Shown: one piece after another, positions 1-7,163 of the stretch
Layout: each line of letters starts with the position of its first letter
Numbering within the stretch: the stretch's first letter is position 1
NCBI GenBank assembly: GCA_946184215.1
Contig: CAMHER010000014.1
Location: 1-17,300, forward strand
Origin: an uncultured Clostridia bacterium
GTDB lineage: Bacteria; Bacillota; Clostridia; Oscillospirales; Oscillospiraceae
Length of the DNA: 17,300 bases
Direction of reading: 5' to 3'
Translations under genes and position numbers: made by a program
The notes under the pieces: generated by a model
The model's input: only the letters and a program-made list of their open reading frames with translations
What the model was told of the DNA's origin: nothing
Databases searched by the model: none

Positions 1-39
1 TTCCATCGCAAGCTTCTGCACAGTTCCCAGTATATCCAT
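1..39 (-). CDS. oadB: Presumed beta subunit of a Na+-translocating decarboxylase (N-terminal 13 codons only)
   Basis: An ATG at 39 reads leftward off the window edge and gives 13 residues starting MDILGTVQKLAME. It is preceded by a GGAGGG ribosome binding site at about 46-51, five bases upstream. It starts 13 bases after the biotin-carrier stop codon, so it is the next gene of the operon. In decarboxylase operons of this kind the gene after the biotin carrier is usually the multi-spanning membrane beta subunit, which couples carboxybiotin decarboxylation to Na+ export. The visible residues are too few to prove the family, so the name rests on gene order alone. Confidence 0.55.
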   Translation of the reverse strand, partial: MDILGTVQKLAME

Positions 40-52
40 CCAAAGCCCTCCG

Positions 53-454
53 TTATGCGATCACGACAAGGGGCGTGCCGGTCTCGACGACCTGTGCCTT
101 GGATACCGCGATCTGCGCCACGGTGCCGCCCTTGGGGGCGACGATCTCGTTCTCCATCTTCATGGCCTCCAGAACGATGAGCACATCTCCCTCCTTGACG
201 GTCTGTCCCTGGGAAACATTGATCTTCAGAATGTTGCCGGGCATCGGACTTTTGACGACCTCGCCCGCGGCGAGGGATGCAGCGGCAGGAACAGGTGCAG
301 GGGCGGCAGCGGGGGCTGCGGCCACAGGTGCGGCTGCGGCGGGAGCTGCTGCCGGTGCGGGGGCGTAGGCCTCGTATTCGTCGATGAGCATGGCCTCGCC
401 GGCCTCTACCTCGACCTCATAGGTGCGCTTGTTGAGCGTTACTTTATACTTCAT
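53..454 (-). CDS. Biotin carboxyl carrier protein of the decarboxylase complex
   Basis: This 133-residue protein carries the biotin that moves CO2 from the alpha subunit to the membrane beta subunit. Residues 1-30 form a short N-terminal stretch, 31-62 are an Ala/Pro-rich flexible linker, and 65-133 are a biotinyl/lipoyl domain. The biotin site EAMKMEN is present with the modified lysine at residue 99, preceded by SPMPGNIL. In many bacteria this domain is fused to the C-terminus of the alpha subunit; here it is a separate gene. Its ATG at 454 overlaps the oadG stop codon (ATGA), which implies translational coupling, and an AGGAGG lies about 10 bases upstream inside oadG. The same fold occurs in acetyl-CoA and methylmalonyl-CoA systems, but the neighbours assign it to this complex. 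Confidence 0.9.
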   Translation of the reverse strand: MKYKVTLNKRTYEVEVEAGEAMLIDEYEAYAPAPAAAPAAAAPVAAAPAAAPAPVPAAASLAAGEVVKSPMPGNILKINVSQGQTVKEGDVLIVLEAMKMENEIVAPKGGTVAQIAVSKAQVVETGTPLVVIA

Positions 455-801
455 TTGTCACTGTCCTCCTTGATCTCACGAATGGAAAGGAACCGCAGCT
501 CGTTGAGCGGCTTGCCGAGCGAGTCGGCGACGATGGCCATGATCATGGCGGCGTCCTTCGGATCGGTGTCATAGAGCTTCAGCTCGCCGGCCGTACCGGG
601 AGCCTTTTTCTTCTCCGGTGCGGGAGCGGCTTTGACCTCAGCCGATGCGGGTGCGGGTGCTTCGGCCTTCTTCTTCGGTGCCATAAGCTTGCCCTGCAGC
701 ATGACAACGAGCATCAGAAGCACCAGACCGAGGAACACCACCAAATAGCCCAGAAGAGCTGTCAGCGCAGCGTTCGGGATGGAAATGTTGATAAGATCCA
801 T
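451..801 (-). CDS. oadG: OadG-family gamma subunit of Na+-translocating decarboxylase
   Basis: A 116-residue small membrane protein. One hydrophobic helix spans about residues 12-36, followed by a basic patch (KKK at 43-45), an Ala/Pro/Lys-rich linker, and a compact C-terminal segment from about 72 to 116. This is the layout of OadG-family subunits, which anchor and assemble the decarboxylase complex in the membrane. The ATG at 801 lies four bases after the oadA stop, with a GGAGG sitting over the oadA end. The stop overlaps the start of the biotin-carrier gene. Sequence conservation in this family is low, so the call combines topology, size and position between alpha and biotin-carrier genes. 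Confidence 0.82.
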   Translation of the reverse strand: MDLINISIPNAALTALLGYLVVFLGLVLLMLVVMLQGKLMAPKKKAEAPAPASAEVKAAPAPEKKKAPGTAGELKLYDTDPKDAAMIMAIVADSLGKPLNELRFLSIREIKEDSDK

Positions 802-805
802 TCTC

Positions 806-2188
806 TTACGCCTCCGTTATCGTATAGCGAACGACCTTTTCTTCCTTGGCCTTTCGATCGGCAAAGAACTTTTCAGCGACCTGGGGGAAGGAGATATAGC
901 TCAGCACGTCCTCTTCGCAGCGGGCGGTATCGCCGAGTTTTTCGGCTGCCTTCTCGTAGGTGTCGGTCGGAAGCGTATCGGCATAGCGTCCTTCAACAGG
1001 CTTGAGATCGCCAAGGATCTTGGCGCGCACTTCTTCGTTGATCGGGGCGGGCGTACGGCCGTACTCGCCGCGGCAATAGGCTTTGATTTCTGCGCCGACG
1101 TTTTTGTAGCGCTCACCGGCAAGGACGTTCTGCACCGCCTGGGTGCCGACCAGCTGGCTGGTAGGCGTGACAAGGGGAGGATAGCCCATATCGGCGCGAA
1201 CCTTCGGCGTCTCGATCAGGGCCTCGTCAAATTTGTCGAGGGCGTTGAGGCTCTTGAGCTGGCTGAGAAGGTTGGAGAGCATGCCGCCGGGGATCTGATA
1301 GGTCAGGCAGCGGGTGTCTGTTGCCATGGAGATCGGATTCAGCGTGCCCTTTTCGAGAAATTCAGCGCGCAGGGGCTTGAAGAAGTCAGCCATGGCGTTG
1401 ATGGATTTCTCGTCAAGATCGACTTCATACCCAAACTCTTTGAGCGCGTAGTACAACGTCTCCGTCGCAGGCTGAGAGGTACCGCCGGAGAAGGGAGAGA
1501 TCGCGGTGTCGATGACGTCGGCGCCGGCTTCGATAGACTTGAGGTAGGTCATAAAGGCGAGACCGGTGGTGCAATGGGTGTGCATCACGACGGGAAGATC
1601 GACTGCGTCCTTGATGGCAGAGACCAGATCGTAGGCCGCCTTCGGCGTGAGGATACCGGCCATGTCCTTGATGCAGATGGAGTTAACGCCCATCGAGGCG
1701 AGCTCCTTGACCATCTCAACGTATTTCTCACGCGTATGCACAGGGCTGGTCGTGTAGGAAATCGCGCCGGAGGCCATGGCGCCGGAGTTGACGGCTTCTT
1801 CAATGGCGACCTTGAGGTTGGTGACGTCGTTCAGAGCATCGAAAATACGGATAATATCGATGCCGTTGCGGACAGCGGCGCGGACAAAGCGGCGCACGAT
1901 GTCGTCCGGATAGTGCTTGTAGCCAAGAATATTCTGGCCGCGCAGCAGCATCTGGAGCTTGGTGTTGGGCAGCTTTTGGCGAAGCTTGCGCAGACGCTCC
2001 CACGGGTCCTCGCCGAGGAAGCGCAGACACACATCAAAGGTGGCACCGCCCCAGCATTCGACGGAGTAGAAGCCCGCTTTGTCAATGGTGTCAAGGATAG
2101 GCTCGAACTGGTTGTAACCAAGCCGGGTTGCGATCAGCGACTGGTTGGCGTCACGCAGCACGGTTTCGGTAAACTGTACTTTTTTCAT
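806..2188 (-). CDS. oadA: Oxaloacetate decarboxylase alpha subunit (carboxyltransferase)
   Basis: A 460-residue cytoplasmic carboxyltransferase of the HMGL-like TIM-barrel family. It transfers the carboxyl group of oxaloacetate to biotin, giving pyruvate. Visible features are ETVLRDANQS with metal-ligand Asp13, IKDMAG with the candidate carbamylated Lys174, and MHTHCTTG with metal-ligand His203 and His205. The conserved PycB/OadA C-terminal helical region ends near residue 460 and no biotinyl domain follows. That domain is encoded two genes downstream. The ATG at 2188 is chosen because AGGAGG lies a few bases upstream and family homology begins there; the frame stays open to 2293 but the extra residues look non-coding. 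Pyruvate carboxylase subunit B has the same domain, but the gamma and biotin-carrier neighbours favour the Na+ pump. Confidence 0.92.
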   Translation of the reverse strand: MKKVQFTETVLRDANQSLIATRLGYNQFEPILDTIDKAGFYSVECWGGATFDVCLRFLGEDPWERLRKLRQKLPNTKLQMLLRGQNILGYKHYPDDIVRRFVRAAVRNGIDIIRIFDALNDVTNLKVAIEEAVNSGAMASGAISYTTSPVHTREKYVEMVKELASMGVNSICIKDMAGILTPKAAYDLVSAIKDAVDLPVVMHTHCTTGLAFMTYLKSIEAGADVIDTAISPFSGGTSQPATETLYYALKEFGYEVDLDEKSINAMADFFKPLRAEFLEKGTLNPISMATDTRCLTYQIPGGMLSNLLSQLKSLNALDKFDEALIETPKVRADMGYPPLVTPTSQLVGTQAVQNVLAGERYKNVGAEIKAYCRGEYGRTPAPINEEVRAKILGDLKPVEGRYADTLPTDTYEKAAEKLGDTARCEEDVLSYISFPQVAEKFFADRKAKEEKVVRYTITEA

Positions 2189-2242
2189 GGCTCCTCCTGT
2201 GATAGATTGATACGGATTCGTTTGGCAAAAATGCTTGTCAAC

Positions 2243-2271
2243 ATTATAACATTTCACAAAAATAAATCCAG
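2243..2271 (-). promoter_or_regulatory. oadA: Likely promoter of the oad operon
   Basis: A perfect TATAAT lies on the minus strand at 2248-2243, about 55 bases upstream of the oadA start. The hexamer 17 bases further upstream (CTGGAT) is a poor -35, so activation or another element may be needed. The -10 sits inside an imperfect dyad (2235-2259) reported separately. Confidence 0.42.
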
Positions 2272-2380
2272 TATTTAATTCCGGTTTTAACAATCAGACA
2301 AGAAAAAGGGAAAATCGCTATTTTTTCAGGATGGAAAATTGTACACATTTGCCATATAGACGATCCAGAGGCGGCTGAGC

Positions 2381-2417
2381 AAAAAAATTCCCCGCGGAAC
2401 CGATGGATCCGCGGGGA
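2381..2417 (-). terminator. Rho-independent terminator of the NlpC/P60 gene
   Basis: Arms 2390-2398 and 2408-2416 pair perfectly (CCCCGCGGA with TCCGCGGGG), with one more T-A pair outside. On the minus strand the stem is followed by seven T's (2387-2381). It starts 12 bases after the endopeptidase stop codon. Confidence 0.9.
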
Positions 2418-2428
2418 GGGAAAGTGAC

Positions 2429-3871
2429 TCAGATGACGCGGCGGGCAATAAAGCCGCGCGTGTCGTAATAGCCGCTGAGTTCGGAGATAATGACGCCGGT
2501 GGTATAGGTCGAAGCGTGGATAAAGCGGTTGTTGCCGATATAGATACCCACATGGCCAATATAGTCGGCGCTGGAATAGAAGCACAGCAGATCGCCCGGC
2601 TGGAGAGCAGAAGTATCTACTGCCACACCGTTCCTCGCCTGATCGCAGGCAACACGGTTTAGCGTGATGCCGAAATGCCTGAACACATAGGTGGTGAAGC
2701 CGGAACAGTCAAAACCGCTGGGAGAGGTGCCGCCCCAGACATAGGGATAACCCTCGTACTGAAGCGCATATTCAACGATCTGTCTGCCGAGCTCGGAGGC
2801 GTTGGGGTCGTCGCCGATCACGGCCACACGGCCTTCGGACACATACTGGCTGTAAACATAGCCGGCGACATCATTGATCGTCACGGCCGTCCAGTCACCG
2901 GAATAGCCGGTAATGGTCAGCGCGGTGCCGTAGTTATACTCGCCCAGAATGGCGTCCTGCGTGGATGGGCCGGAGCGGAAGCGGACGTCGTTGCCGGTGA
3001 TATAGCCGGCCGTTTCCGACGCGGTCTCGGCCGGGACGGGCTCGGGTTCGGGTTCCGGTTCGGGTGTGACAGCAACCTCAACGCCGTCGGAAACGACATA
3101 GCTGCTGTAAACATAGCCCGAATTGTCGCCAATGGTGACGGCGGTCCAGTCACCGGAATAGCCGGTGATGGTAAGAGAGGTCCCGTTGTCGAGACAATCA
3201 TAGATCGCATAGGTCGTATCGGGGCCGGAACGGAAATAGACATAGCTGCCCTGAATATGCCCCGTTGTGCCGTTGGTCGCGGTGACCGTGATCGGTTCCG
3301 GCACAGGCTCGGGCGTGGGTACAGGTGTCGGCTCCGGGGTCGGTTCGGGGGTCGGCTCCAGCGCGGGAACATTGTCACCGACAGTGATGTAATCGGCATA
3401 CATATAACCCGATTCGCCGTTGATGGTGACGGCATACCAGCCGTCTGCGCTGCCGCTGACGGTCACCGCTGTGCCGCTGTTATATTCGCCGAGAATGGAA
3501 TAATCGGCTCCCGGTCCGCTGCGGAAGCGAACATACATCGCGTTGACAGTCCCGTTTGAAACGGAAGGAGCCGGCTCGGGCGCGGCGACGGCGGGGGCGG
3601 ACGGTGCGGAGGAAATGCTCAGATAGGAAGAGGAGATATAGCCGGAATGTCCGTCGTATGTAACACCGTACCACTCGCCGTTGGTCTGATCCGTTACTGT
3701 GACAACGGTGCCCTTCGGCAGGCAATCGAAAATCGCATATTCCGTGCCGGGACCGGAGCGGAAATTGACGTCATTGCCGGTGATTTCGGCGTCTTCCGCA
3801 AAAACAGAAACGGTCAACAGCATACAGAACAGCGCTGCGAATGCCAAGGTTCTGAAAACATACTTTCGCAT
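2429..3871 (-). CDS. Secreted NlpC/P60 peptidoglycan endopeptidase with four SH3b domains
   Basis: A 480-residue exported wall hydrolase. Residues 1-25 are a signal peptide ending VFA, with likely cleavage before EDAEI. Four bacterial SH3 domains follow at about 28-86, 106-164, 205-261 and 289-345, each with an FRSGP motif and a SGY/AGY-type end. Proline/glutamate-rich linkers lie at 171-193 and 268-281. The NlpC/P60 domain runs from about 362 to 480, with nucleophile Cys389 in FDCSGF, His440 in GHVGIY and His452 in FIHAS. Such enzymes cut stem peptides, typically at D-Glu-diaminopimelate bonds, and the SH3b domains bind the wall. The ATG at 3871 is chosen because the signal peptide begins there; AAGGA lies 13 bases upstream, a rather long spacing. 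The gene follows a small unknown gene by 25 bases and is probably cotranscribed with it. Confidence 0.93.
   Translation of the reverse strand: MRKYVFRTLAFAALFCMLLTVSVFAEDAEITGNDVNFRSGPGTEYAIFDCLPKGTVVTVTDQTNGEWYGVTYDGHSGYISSSYLSISSAPSAPAVAAPEPAPSVSNGTVNAMYVRFRSGPGADYSILGEYNSGTAVTVSGSADGWYAVTINGESGYMYADYITVGDNVPALEPTPEPTPEPTPVPTPEPVPEPITVTATNGTTGHIQGSYVYFRSGPDTTYAIYDCLDNGTSLTITGYSGDWTAVTIGDNSGYVYSSYVVSDGVEVAVTPEPEPEPEPVPAETASETAGYITGNDVRFRSGPSTQDAILGEYNYGTALTITGYSGDWTAVTINDVAGYVYSQYVSEGRVAVIGDDPNASELGRQIVEYALQYEGYPYVWGGTSPSGFDCSGFTTYVFRHFGITLNRVACDQARNGVAVDTSALQPGDLLCFYSSADYIGHVGIYIGNNRFIHASTYTTGVIISELSGYYDTRGFIARRVI
2880..2920 (-). repeat. Copy 1 of a near-identical SH3b coding repeat
   Basis: These 41 bases match 3135-3175 with only a few differences. 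They encode the same ITGYSGDWTAVTI stretch of SH3b domain 4. The nucleotide similarity points to recent duplication of the domain within the gene. Confidence 0.75.
3135..3175 (-). repeat. Copy 2 of a near-identical SH3b coding repeat
   Basis: Partner of the repeat at 2880-2920. It encodes the ITGYSGDWTAVTI stretch of SH3b domain 3. The two copies lie 255 bases apart, the length of one SH3b domain plus linker. Confidence 0.75.
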
Positions 3872-3896
3872 CTTTCTGTACGATTCCTTTTTTAGT

Positions 3897-4178
3897 TTAT
3901 CTGGAGGCAAGCGCCCTTTCAAGCCAAACGACTGCAACGTCGATGGCGTCGTAAAGACTTTCCTTTTCCGTCTTCTTCACGACCCGGTCGCGGGACTTGA
4001 TCGAGGGATCCGTCAGTTGAAGCTGAACCGATACCTTCGTTGCAACGTCCAGATCCTTGACCTTCTTGGTGTCCAGAATCTGAAGCATGGCAATGTACTT
4101 GTCGGCAAAGCTGCCATAGTAAATAAAGTTGTCCTTACGCTGGAGAGGATGACCCTTATACTCCAATTTAGCTGCCAA
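3897..4178 (-). CDS. Conserved small protein of unknown function (93 residues, TTG start)
   Basis: A 93-residue, probably cytoplasmic protein without signal peptide or membrane segment. I do not recognise a named domain, though the sequence resembles uncharacterised proteins I associate with Clostridia. Features are an aromatic patch FIYYGSFADKYIAMLQIL (about residues 18-35), a charged KKVKDLDVATKVSVQLQL stretch that reads like beta strands, a basic DRVVKKTEKES patch and an amphipathic C-terminal helix ending VVWLERALASR. The TTG at 4178 is chosen because GGAGGTG lies six bases upstream and no in-frame ATG fits. The frame stays open to 4262, but that part covers the promoter. A good promoter precedes it, and it is probably the first gene of an operon with the endopeptidase, which hints at an envelope link but does not show one. 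Confidence 0.8.
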   Translation of the reverse strand: MAAKLEYKGHPLQRKDNFIYYGSFADKYIAMLQILDTKKVKDLDVATKVSVQLQLTDPSIKSRDRVVKKTEKESLYDAIDVAVVWLERALASR

Positions 4179-4205
4179 TGATAGCACCTCCAGTTTTGTA
4201 ATCGA

Positions 4206-4234
4206 AATGTAACATAACGCCAGGGATTTGTCAA
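4206..4234 (-). promoter_or_regulatory. Sigma-A-type promoter of the small-protein/endopeptidase operon
   Basis: On the minus strand a perfect TTGACA (4234-4229) is separated by 17 bases from TACATT (4211-4206, four of six matches). A GGAGGTG site and the TTG start follow at a normal distance. Confidence 0.62.
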
Positions 4235-4265
4235 CAAGAATATTATGGTAAACCTGTTGCACCGC

Positions 4266-4293
4266 CTGCGGGGCAGGGGAGCCCGCCCCGCAG
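4266..4293 (-). terminator. GC-rich hairpin downstream of the penicillin-binding protein gene
   Basis: Arms 4266-4274 and 4285-4293 (CTGCGGGGC with GCCCCGCAG) form a perfect 9-base-pair stem, about 55 bases after the PBP stop codon. No T-run follows on either strand, so it is at best a weak or factor-assisted terminator, or an mRNA 3'-end stabiliser. Confidence 0.35.
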
Positions 4294-4349
4294 TAAAAGG
4301 ACGCGAAGGGGGGAGAGAAGGAATGGGAGGAAAGCCGTTCGGGTTTCGC

Positions 4350-6500
4350 TCAGCCCGCGGGCTCTTCCTCGACCGCTGCGGCCTCCTCGTCAGCCCTGGC
4401 GGCTTCCTCTTCTTCGCGGATCTGTTCTTCCAACTCCTCGTGCAGATCGCCGAAAAGATAGCTGTCGCCGCCGATATACGGCCAGTTGAAGGTCCGGTAT
4501 TCAAGCCCGACGTGGACGCGATACATCACGTCTCGCCAGATGCGGGCGGCCGGGTTGCTCCAGACGTTGATCGTTTCGGGAATGTCATATCCGGTCCAGA
4601 CGGCGGCGACATAGTACGGCGTACAGCCGACAAACCAGCGGTCCTTGTTTTCGCCGGAAGTGCCGGTCTTGCCCGCAACAGGCATGATGCCGAGATAGGC
4701 GGCGCCGCCGGTACCGGATTCCACGGCGTTCTGCATCATATAGGTCATCGTATAGGCCGTATTGGGGCGGAACGCGACGATCGTGCGGGGTGTGTTGTCG
4801 ATGACAATGTTGCCATTCGAGTCGGTGATGCGGGTGTAAGTGCGGGAGTAGGTGAAGATACCGTCGTTGACAAAGGCGGAATAGGCCTGGGCCATCTCCC
4901 GGACGGTGATACCGTTGGTCAGCTGCCCCAGCGCCATCGGCGCATAGGACGCGTCATCCGGCACGAGGCTGGTCACACCAAGCCGTTCGCGCAAAAAGTT
5001 GTAGCAGGTCTCAGGACCGAGCTTGTCAACGATCTGTGCCGAGACTGTATTCAGCGAGAGCGTAAGAGCATCGTAGATCGTGACGATGCCGTAATTCTCC
5101 CAGCTGTCGTTATGCGGATACCAGCTGGTACCGGAGAGATACATGTCCTCGGAATCGTTGACAAGGGTATTCGGCGTCAGGCCGAGCAGCTCAACGGCCG
5201 GGCCGTAAACGGCGATCGGCTTGATCGAAGAGCCGGGCGGACGCTGCGAGCCGGTTGCCCGGTTGAGCGGGAAGTTTTGCGTTTTTTCTCCGACGCCGCC
5301 GCTCAGACCCTTGATCTCACCGGTATAGGGATCCATGATCACGATCGCACTCTGCAGCTGCTTGTCGGTACCGTAGGTCTGCGGAATGTTCTCAATATTT
5401 TCATAGACGTTGTCGATATAGGACTGGATCGTCTCGTCCAGGCAGCAGAAGATCTGATAGCCGCCGTTATAGACAAGATGACGCGCAGCCTCTTTGCTGA
5501 TACCCTTTTGCTGCATGAGGTCTTCTGTCACATCGGCGATGACGACCTCTTCGTAATAGGTATAGATGTCCTGGGTATAGGTCGTGTTCTCACGATAGAC
5601 GAAATTCAGCGGCTCTTCAACGGCGGCCTTGAAGGTGTCATAGTCGATAAAGCCCTGCTCATACATCTCGTGCAGGATCGTCTCCTGCCGCTGCTTGTTT
5701 GCTGCCGGATCGTAGAAGGGATCATACTGTGTCGGCTTGTTTGTGATGCCTACAATGGCGGCACACTCGGCCAGTGTGAGTTCGGAGACATCCTTACCGA
5801 AATAGGTCTGGGCGGCGGTCTGGACGCCCCAGCAGCCCTCGCCGAAATAGACGGCGTTAAGGTACCATTCGATAATCTCGCGTTTGTCGTATTTCTTTTC
5901 CAGCTCCAGCGCTCCGAAGATCTCGGCCAGCTTGCGCTGCACCGTGACCTCGTTTTTGCCGGTAAGGTTTTTGATCAGCTGCTGCGTGATCGTCGATCCG
6001 CCATAGGTGTCGGACATACGGGCAAACATCTGGACAAAAGCGCCCGCGGTGCGGTACCAGTCGACACCCTTGTGCTCGTAAAAGCGCTTGTCCTCGATCG
6101 CGACAAGGGCTTTTTCCATATACCAGGGAATCTTGTCATAATCGACCCAAATGCGTTTTTCTTTTCCGGTAAGCGTGACAAGTTCCTTCCAGCCGCCGGT
6201 GGAGTCGGTATACCAGATCGTGCTGGATTCGCTCAGCTGATAGTCTTCAAGCGAGATATCCAGCGAAGAAGACAGACAGCTTTTGACGTAATAAGCAAAG
6301 ATGCAGCTGAAGATCAGCCCAGTGAGCGCAAGAATCAGCAAAACCGAACCGAAAACCTTCAAAACGCTGCTGAGTGTAACAGAAACGGCGTCAATGGTGA
6401 GGTCCGCCGCACGGGAAGCAACTTCGCCGGTGTCGATGCGCTTGAGCTTTCCAAACAGTGTCTTAAAGCTGAGCCTGCGGTTTTTCTTGTTTTTCTCCAT
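4350..6500 (-). CDS. Class A penicillin-binding protein (glycosyltransferase/transpeptidase)
   Basis: A 716-residue bifunctional peptidoglycan synthase. A cytoplasmic N-terminus is followed by one membrane helix at about 48-72. The GT51 glycosyltransferase domain spans about 105-290 and shows EDKRFYEHKGVD with catalytic Glu136, and GGSTITQQL. The penicillin-binding transpeptidase spans about 380-665, with the S-x-x-K motif at Ser424-Lys427, S-x-N at Ser482-Asn484 and KTGT at 611-614. All catalytic motifs are intact. The tail (about 686-714) is strongly acidic, with runs of Glu, Asp and Ala. The ATG at 6500 has AGGAGGTG about 12 bases upstream. The gene has its own promoter region, divergent from the BofC-like gene. 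It polymerises glycan strands and crosslinks stem peptides at the outer membrane face. Confidence 0.95.
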   Translation of the reverse strand: MEKNKKNRRLSFKTLFGKLKRIDTGEVASRAADLTIDAVSVTLSSVLKVFGSVLLILALTGLIFSCIFAYYVKSCLSSSLDISLEDYQLSESSTIWYTDSTGGWKELVTLTGKEKRIWVDYDKIPWYMEKALVAIEDKRFYEHKGVDWYRTAGAFVQMFARMSDTYGGSTITQQLIKNLTGKNEVTVQRKLAEIFGALELEKKYDKREIIEWYLNAVYFGEGCWGVQTAAQTYFGKDVSELTLAECAAIVGITNKPTQYDPFYDPAANKQRQETILHEMYEQGFIDYDTFKAAVEEPLNFVYRENTTYTQDIYTYYEEVVIADVTEDLMQQKGISKEAARHLVYNGGYQIFCCLDETIQSYIDNVYENIENIPQTYGTDKQLQSAIVIMDPYTGEIKGLSGGVGEKTQNFPLNRATGSQRPPGSSIKPIAVYGPAVELLGLTPNTLVNDSEDMYLSGTSWYPHNDSWENYGIVTIYDALTLSLNTVSAQIVDKLGPETCYNFLRERLGVTSLVPDDASYAPMALGQLTNGITVREMAQAYSAFVNDGIFTYSRTYTRITDSNGNIVIDNTPRTIVAFRPNTAYTMTYMMQNAVESGTGGAAYLGIMPVAGKTGTSGENKDRWFVGCTPYYVAAVWTGYDIPETINVWSNPAARIWRDVMYRVHVGLEYRTFNWPYIGGDSYLFGDLHEELEEQIREEEEAARADEEAAAVEEEPAG

Positions 6501-6573
6501 CTATCAGGATAACACCTCCTGGAAAAAGCGAGTAAAAGTGAAAAGACAATACTCCATCTTATACTAAAGCAGT

Positions 6574-6593
6574 ATTATACCACAGCTTGTCAA
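6574..6593 (-). promoter_or_regulatory. Extended -10 promoter of the class A PBP gene
   Basis: On the minus strand TGGTATAAT (6582-6574) is an extended -10 with a perfect TATAAT core. A TTGACA at 6593-6588 is only eight bases upstream, too close to act as its -35. It lies about 74 bases upstream of the PBP start. Confidence 0.5.
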
Positions 6594-6694
6594 AGAAGGG
6601 TAGCGATTTTATGAATTTTTCAGAATACAGGGTAGGAAAACAGCGGCGAAGAAAGCCATAAAAACATTTCCGATCAAAAAAACAAGTCCGGAGA

Positions 6695-6700
6695 TATAAT
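6695..6700 (+). promoter_or_regulatory. Possible -10 element for the BofC-like gene
   Basis: A perfect TATAAT lies 57 bases upstream of the ATG at 6758. I see no convincing sigma-A -35 at 16-18 bases, so this may be an activated or alternative-sigma promoter. Confidence 0.33.
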
Positions 6701-6757
6701 TTTACCCCGTTTGCGGAATACTCCATACAGAAAACGAGAGAAAAGTGAGGATTGCTT

Positions 6758-7093
6758 ATGAAGATCGGAATTCGTGCGGGTATCCTGAGCCTTATGATGA
6801 TCCTGGCAGGCCTGTCGGCCTGGGGGGCTGTGAGCAGCGTGCAGCGTTCAGACGATGAGGTCCCGGCGGAGGTTTATGCCTGGTATCATGCCAAAAGCGC
6901 GAGAGCGCAATTTCTCTTGAGGGAGGAAAACGGCTACGTGGCAGTATATCGGAGCGGGCAGAACAGACCGGAACAGCTGACGGCCATCGAGACGGACGTC
7001 CTGCGCAGAGCGGATCGGGCAATGCTGAACCGGGGGATTCCTGCGGAGAGCCTGAGCGAAGTGCTGCAGCTGCTGGAAGATCTTGGCTCGTAA
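6758..7093 (+). CDS. Small membrane-anchored or exported protein with BofC-C-like domain
   Basis: A 111-residue protein. Residues 1-26 form a signal anchor or signal peptide (basic start, then a hydrophobic run to about Ala24). The rest, about 42-110, resembles the BofC C-terminal domain: a strand pair around FLLREENGYVAVYRSG, an acidic linker, and the end pattern RGIPAESLSEVLQLLEDLGS. In Bacillus, BofC is a forespore protein that restrains the SpoIVB protease. Short BofC-C proteins like this are common in Clostridia and their role is unclear. The ATG at 6758 has GTGAGG seven bases upstream; a TTG two codons earlier is less likely. It is divergent from the PBP gene and 70 bases upstream of the DUF1292 gene. 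The family call is from pattern recognition only. Confidence 0.75.
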   Translation: MKIGIRAGILSLMMILAGLSAWGAVSSVQRSDDEVPAEVYAWYHAKSARAQFLLREENGYVAVYRSGQNRPEQLTAIETDVLRRADRAMLNRGIPAESLSEVLQLLEDLGS

Positions 7094-7105
7094 TGCAGTT
7101 TCATA

Positions 7106-7134
7106 TTGATTTATCCGGCATTTGGGGGTAAAAT
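7106..7134 (+). promoter_or_regulatory. Promoter of the DUF1292 gene
   Basis: TTGATT (7106-7111) and TAAAAT (7129-7134) are separated by 17 bases and lie 30 bases upstream of the ATG, with GGAGG between. It probably starts the transcript that covers the DUF1292 gene, and perhaps the downstream RNA. Confidence 0.6.
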
Positions 7135-7163
7135 AAAAGCAACAAACAAGTGGAGGAGTCAAT

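Noticed and set aside
779..2278. Open frame of 499 codons on the plus strand opposite oadA
   Set aside because: It mirrors a well-supported oadA gene, has no ribosome binding site, and its translation is rich in Arg/Gly/Val with no domain. Long antisense frames are expected opposite GC-rich genes.
4245..6512. Open frame of 755 codons on the plus strand opposite the PBP gene
   Set aside because: It spans exactly the PBP gene and its flanks, begins inside the promoter region of the small-protein gene, and has no recognisable motif. The minus strand carries every PBP catalytic motif.
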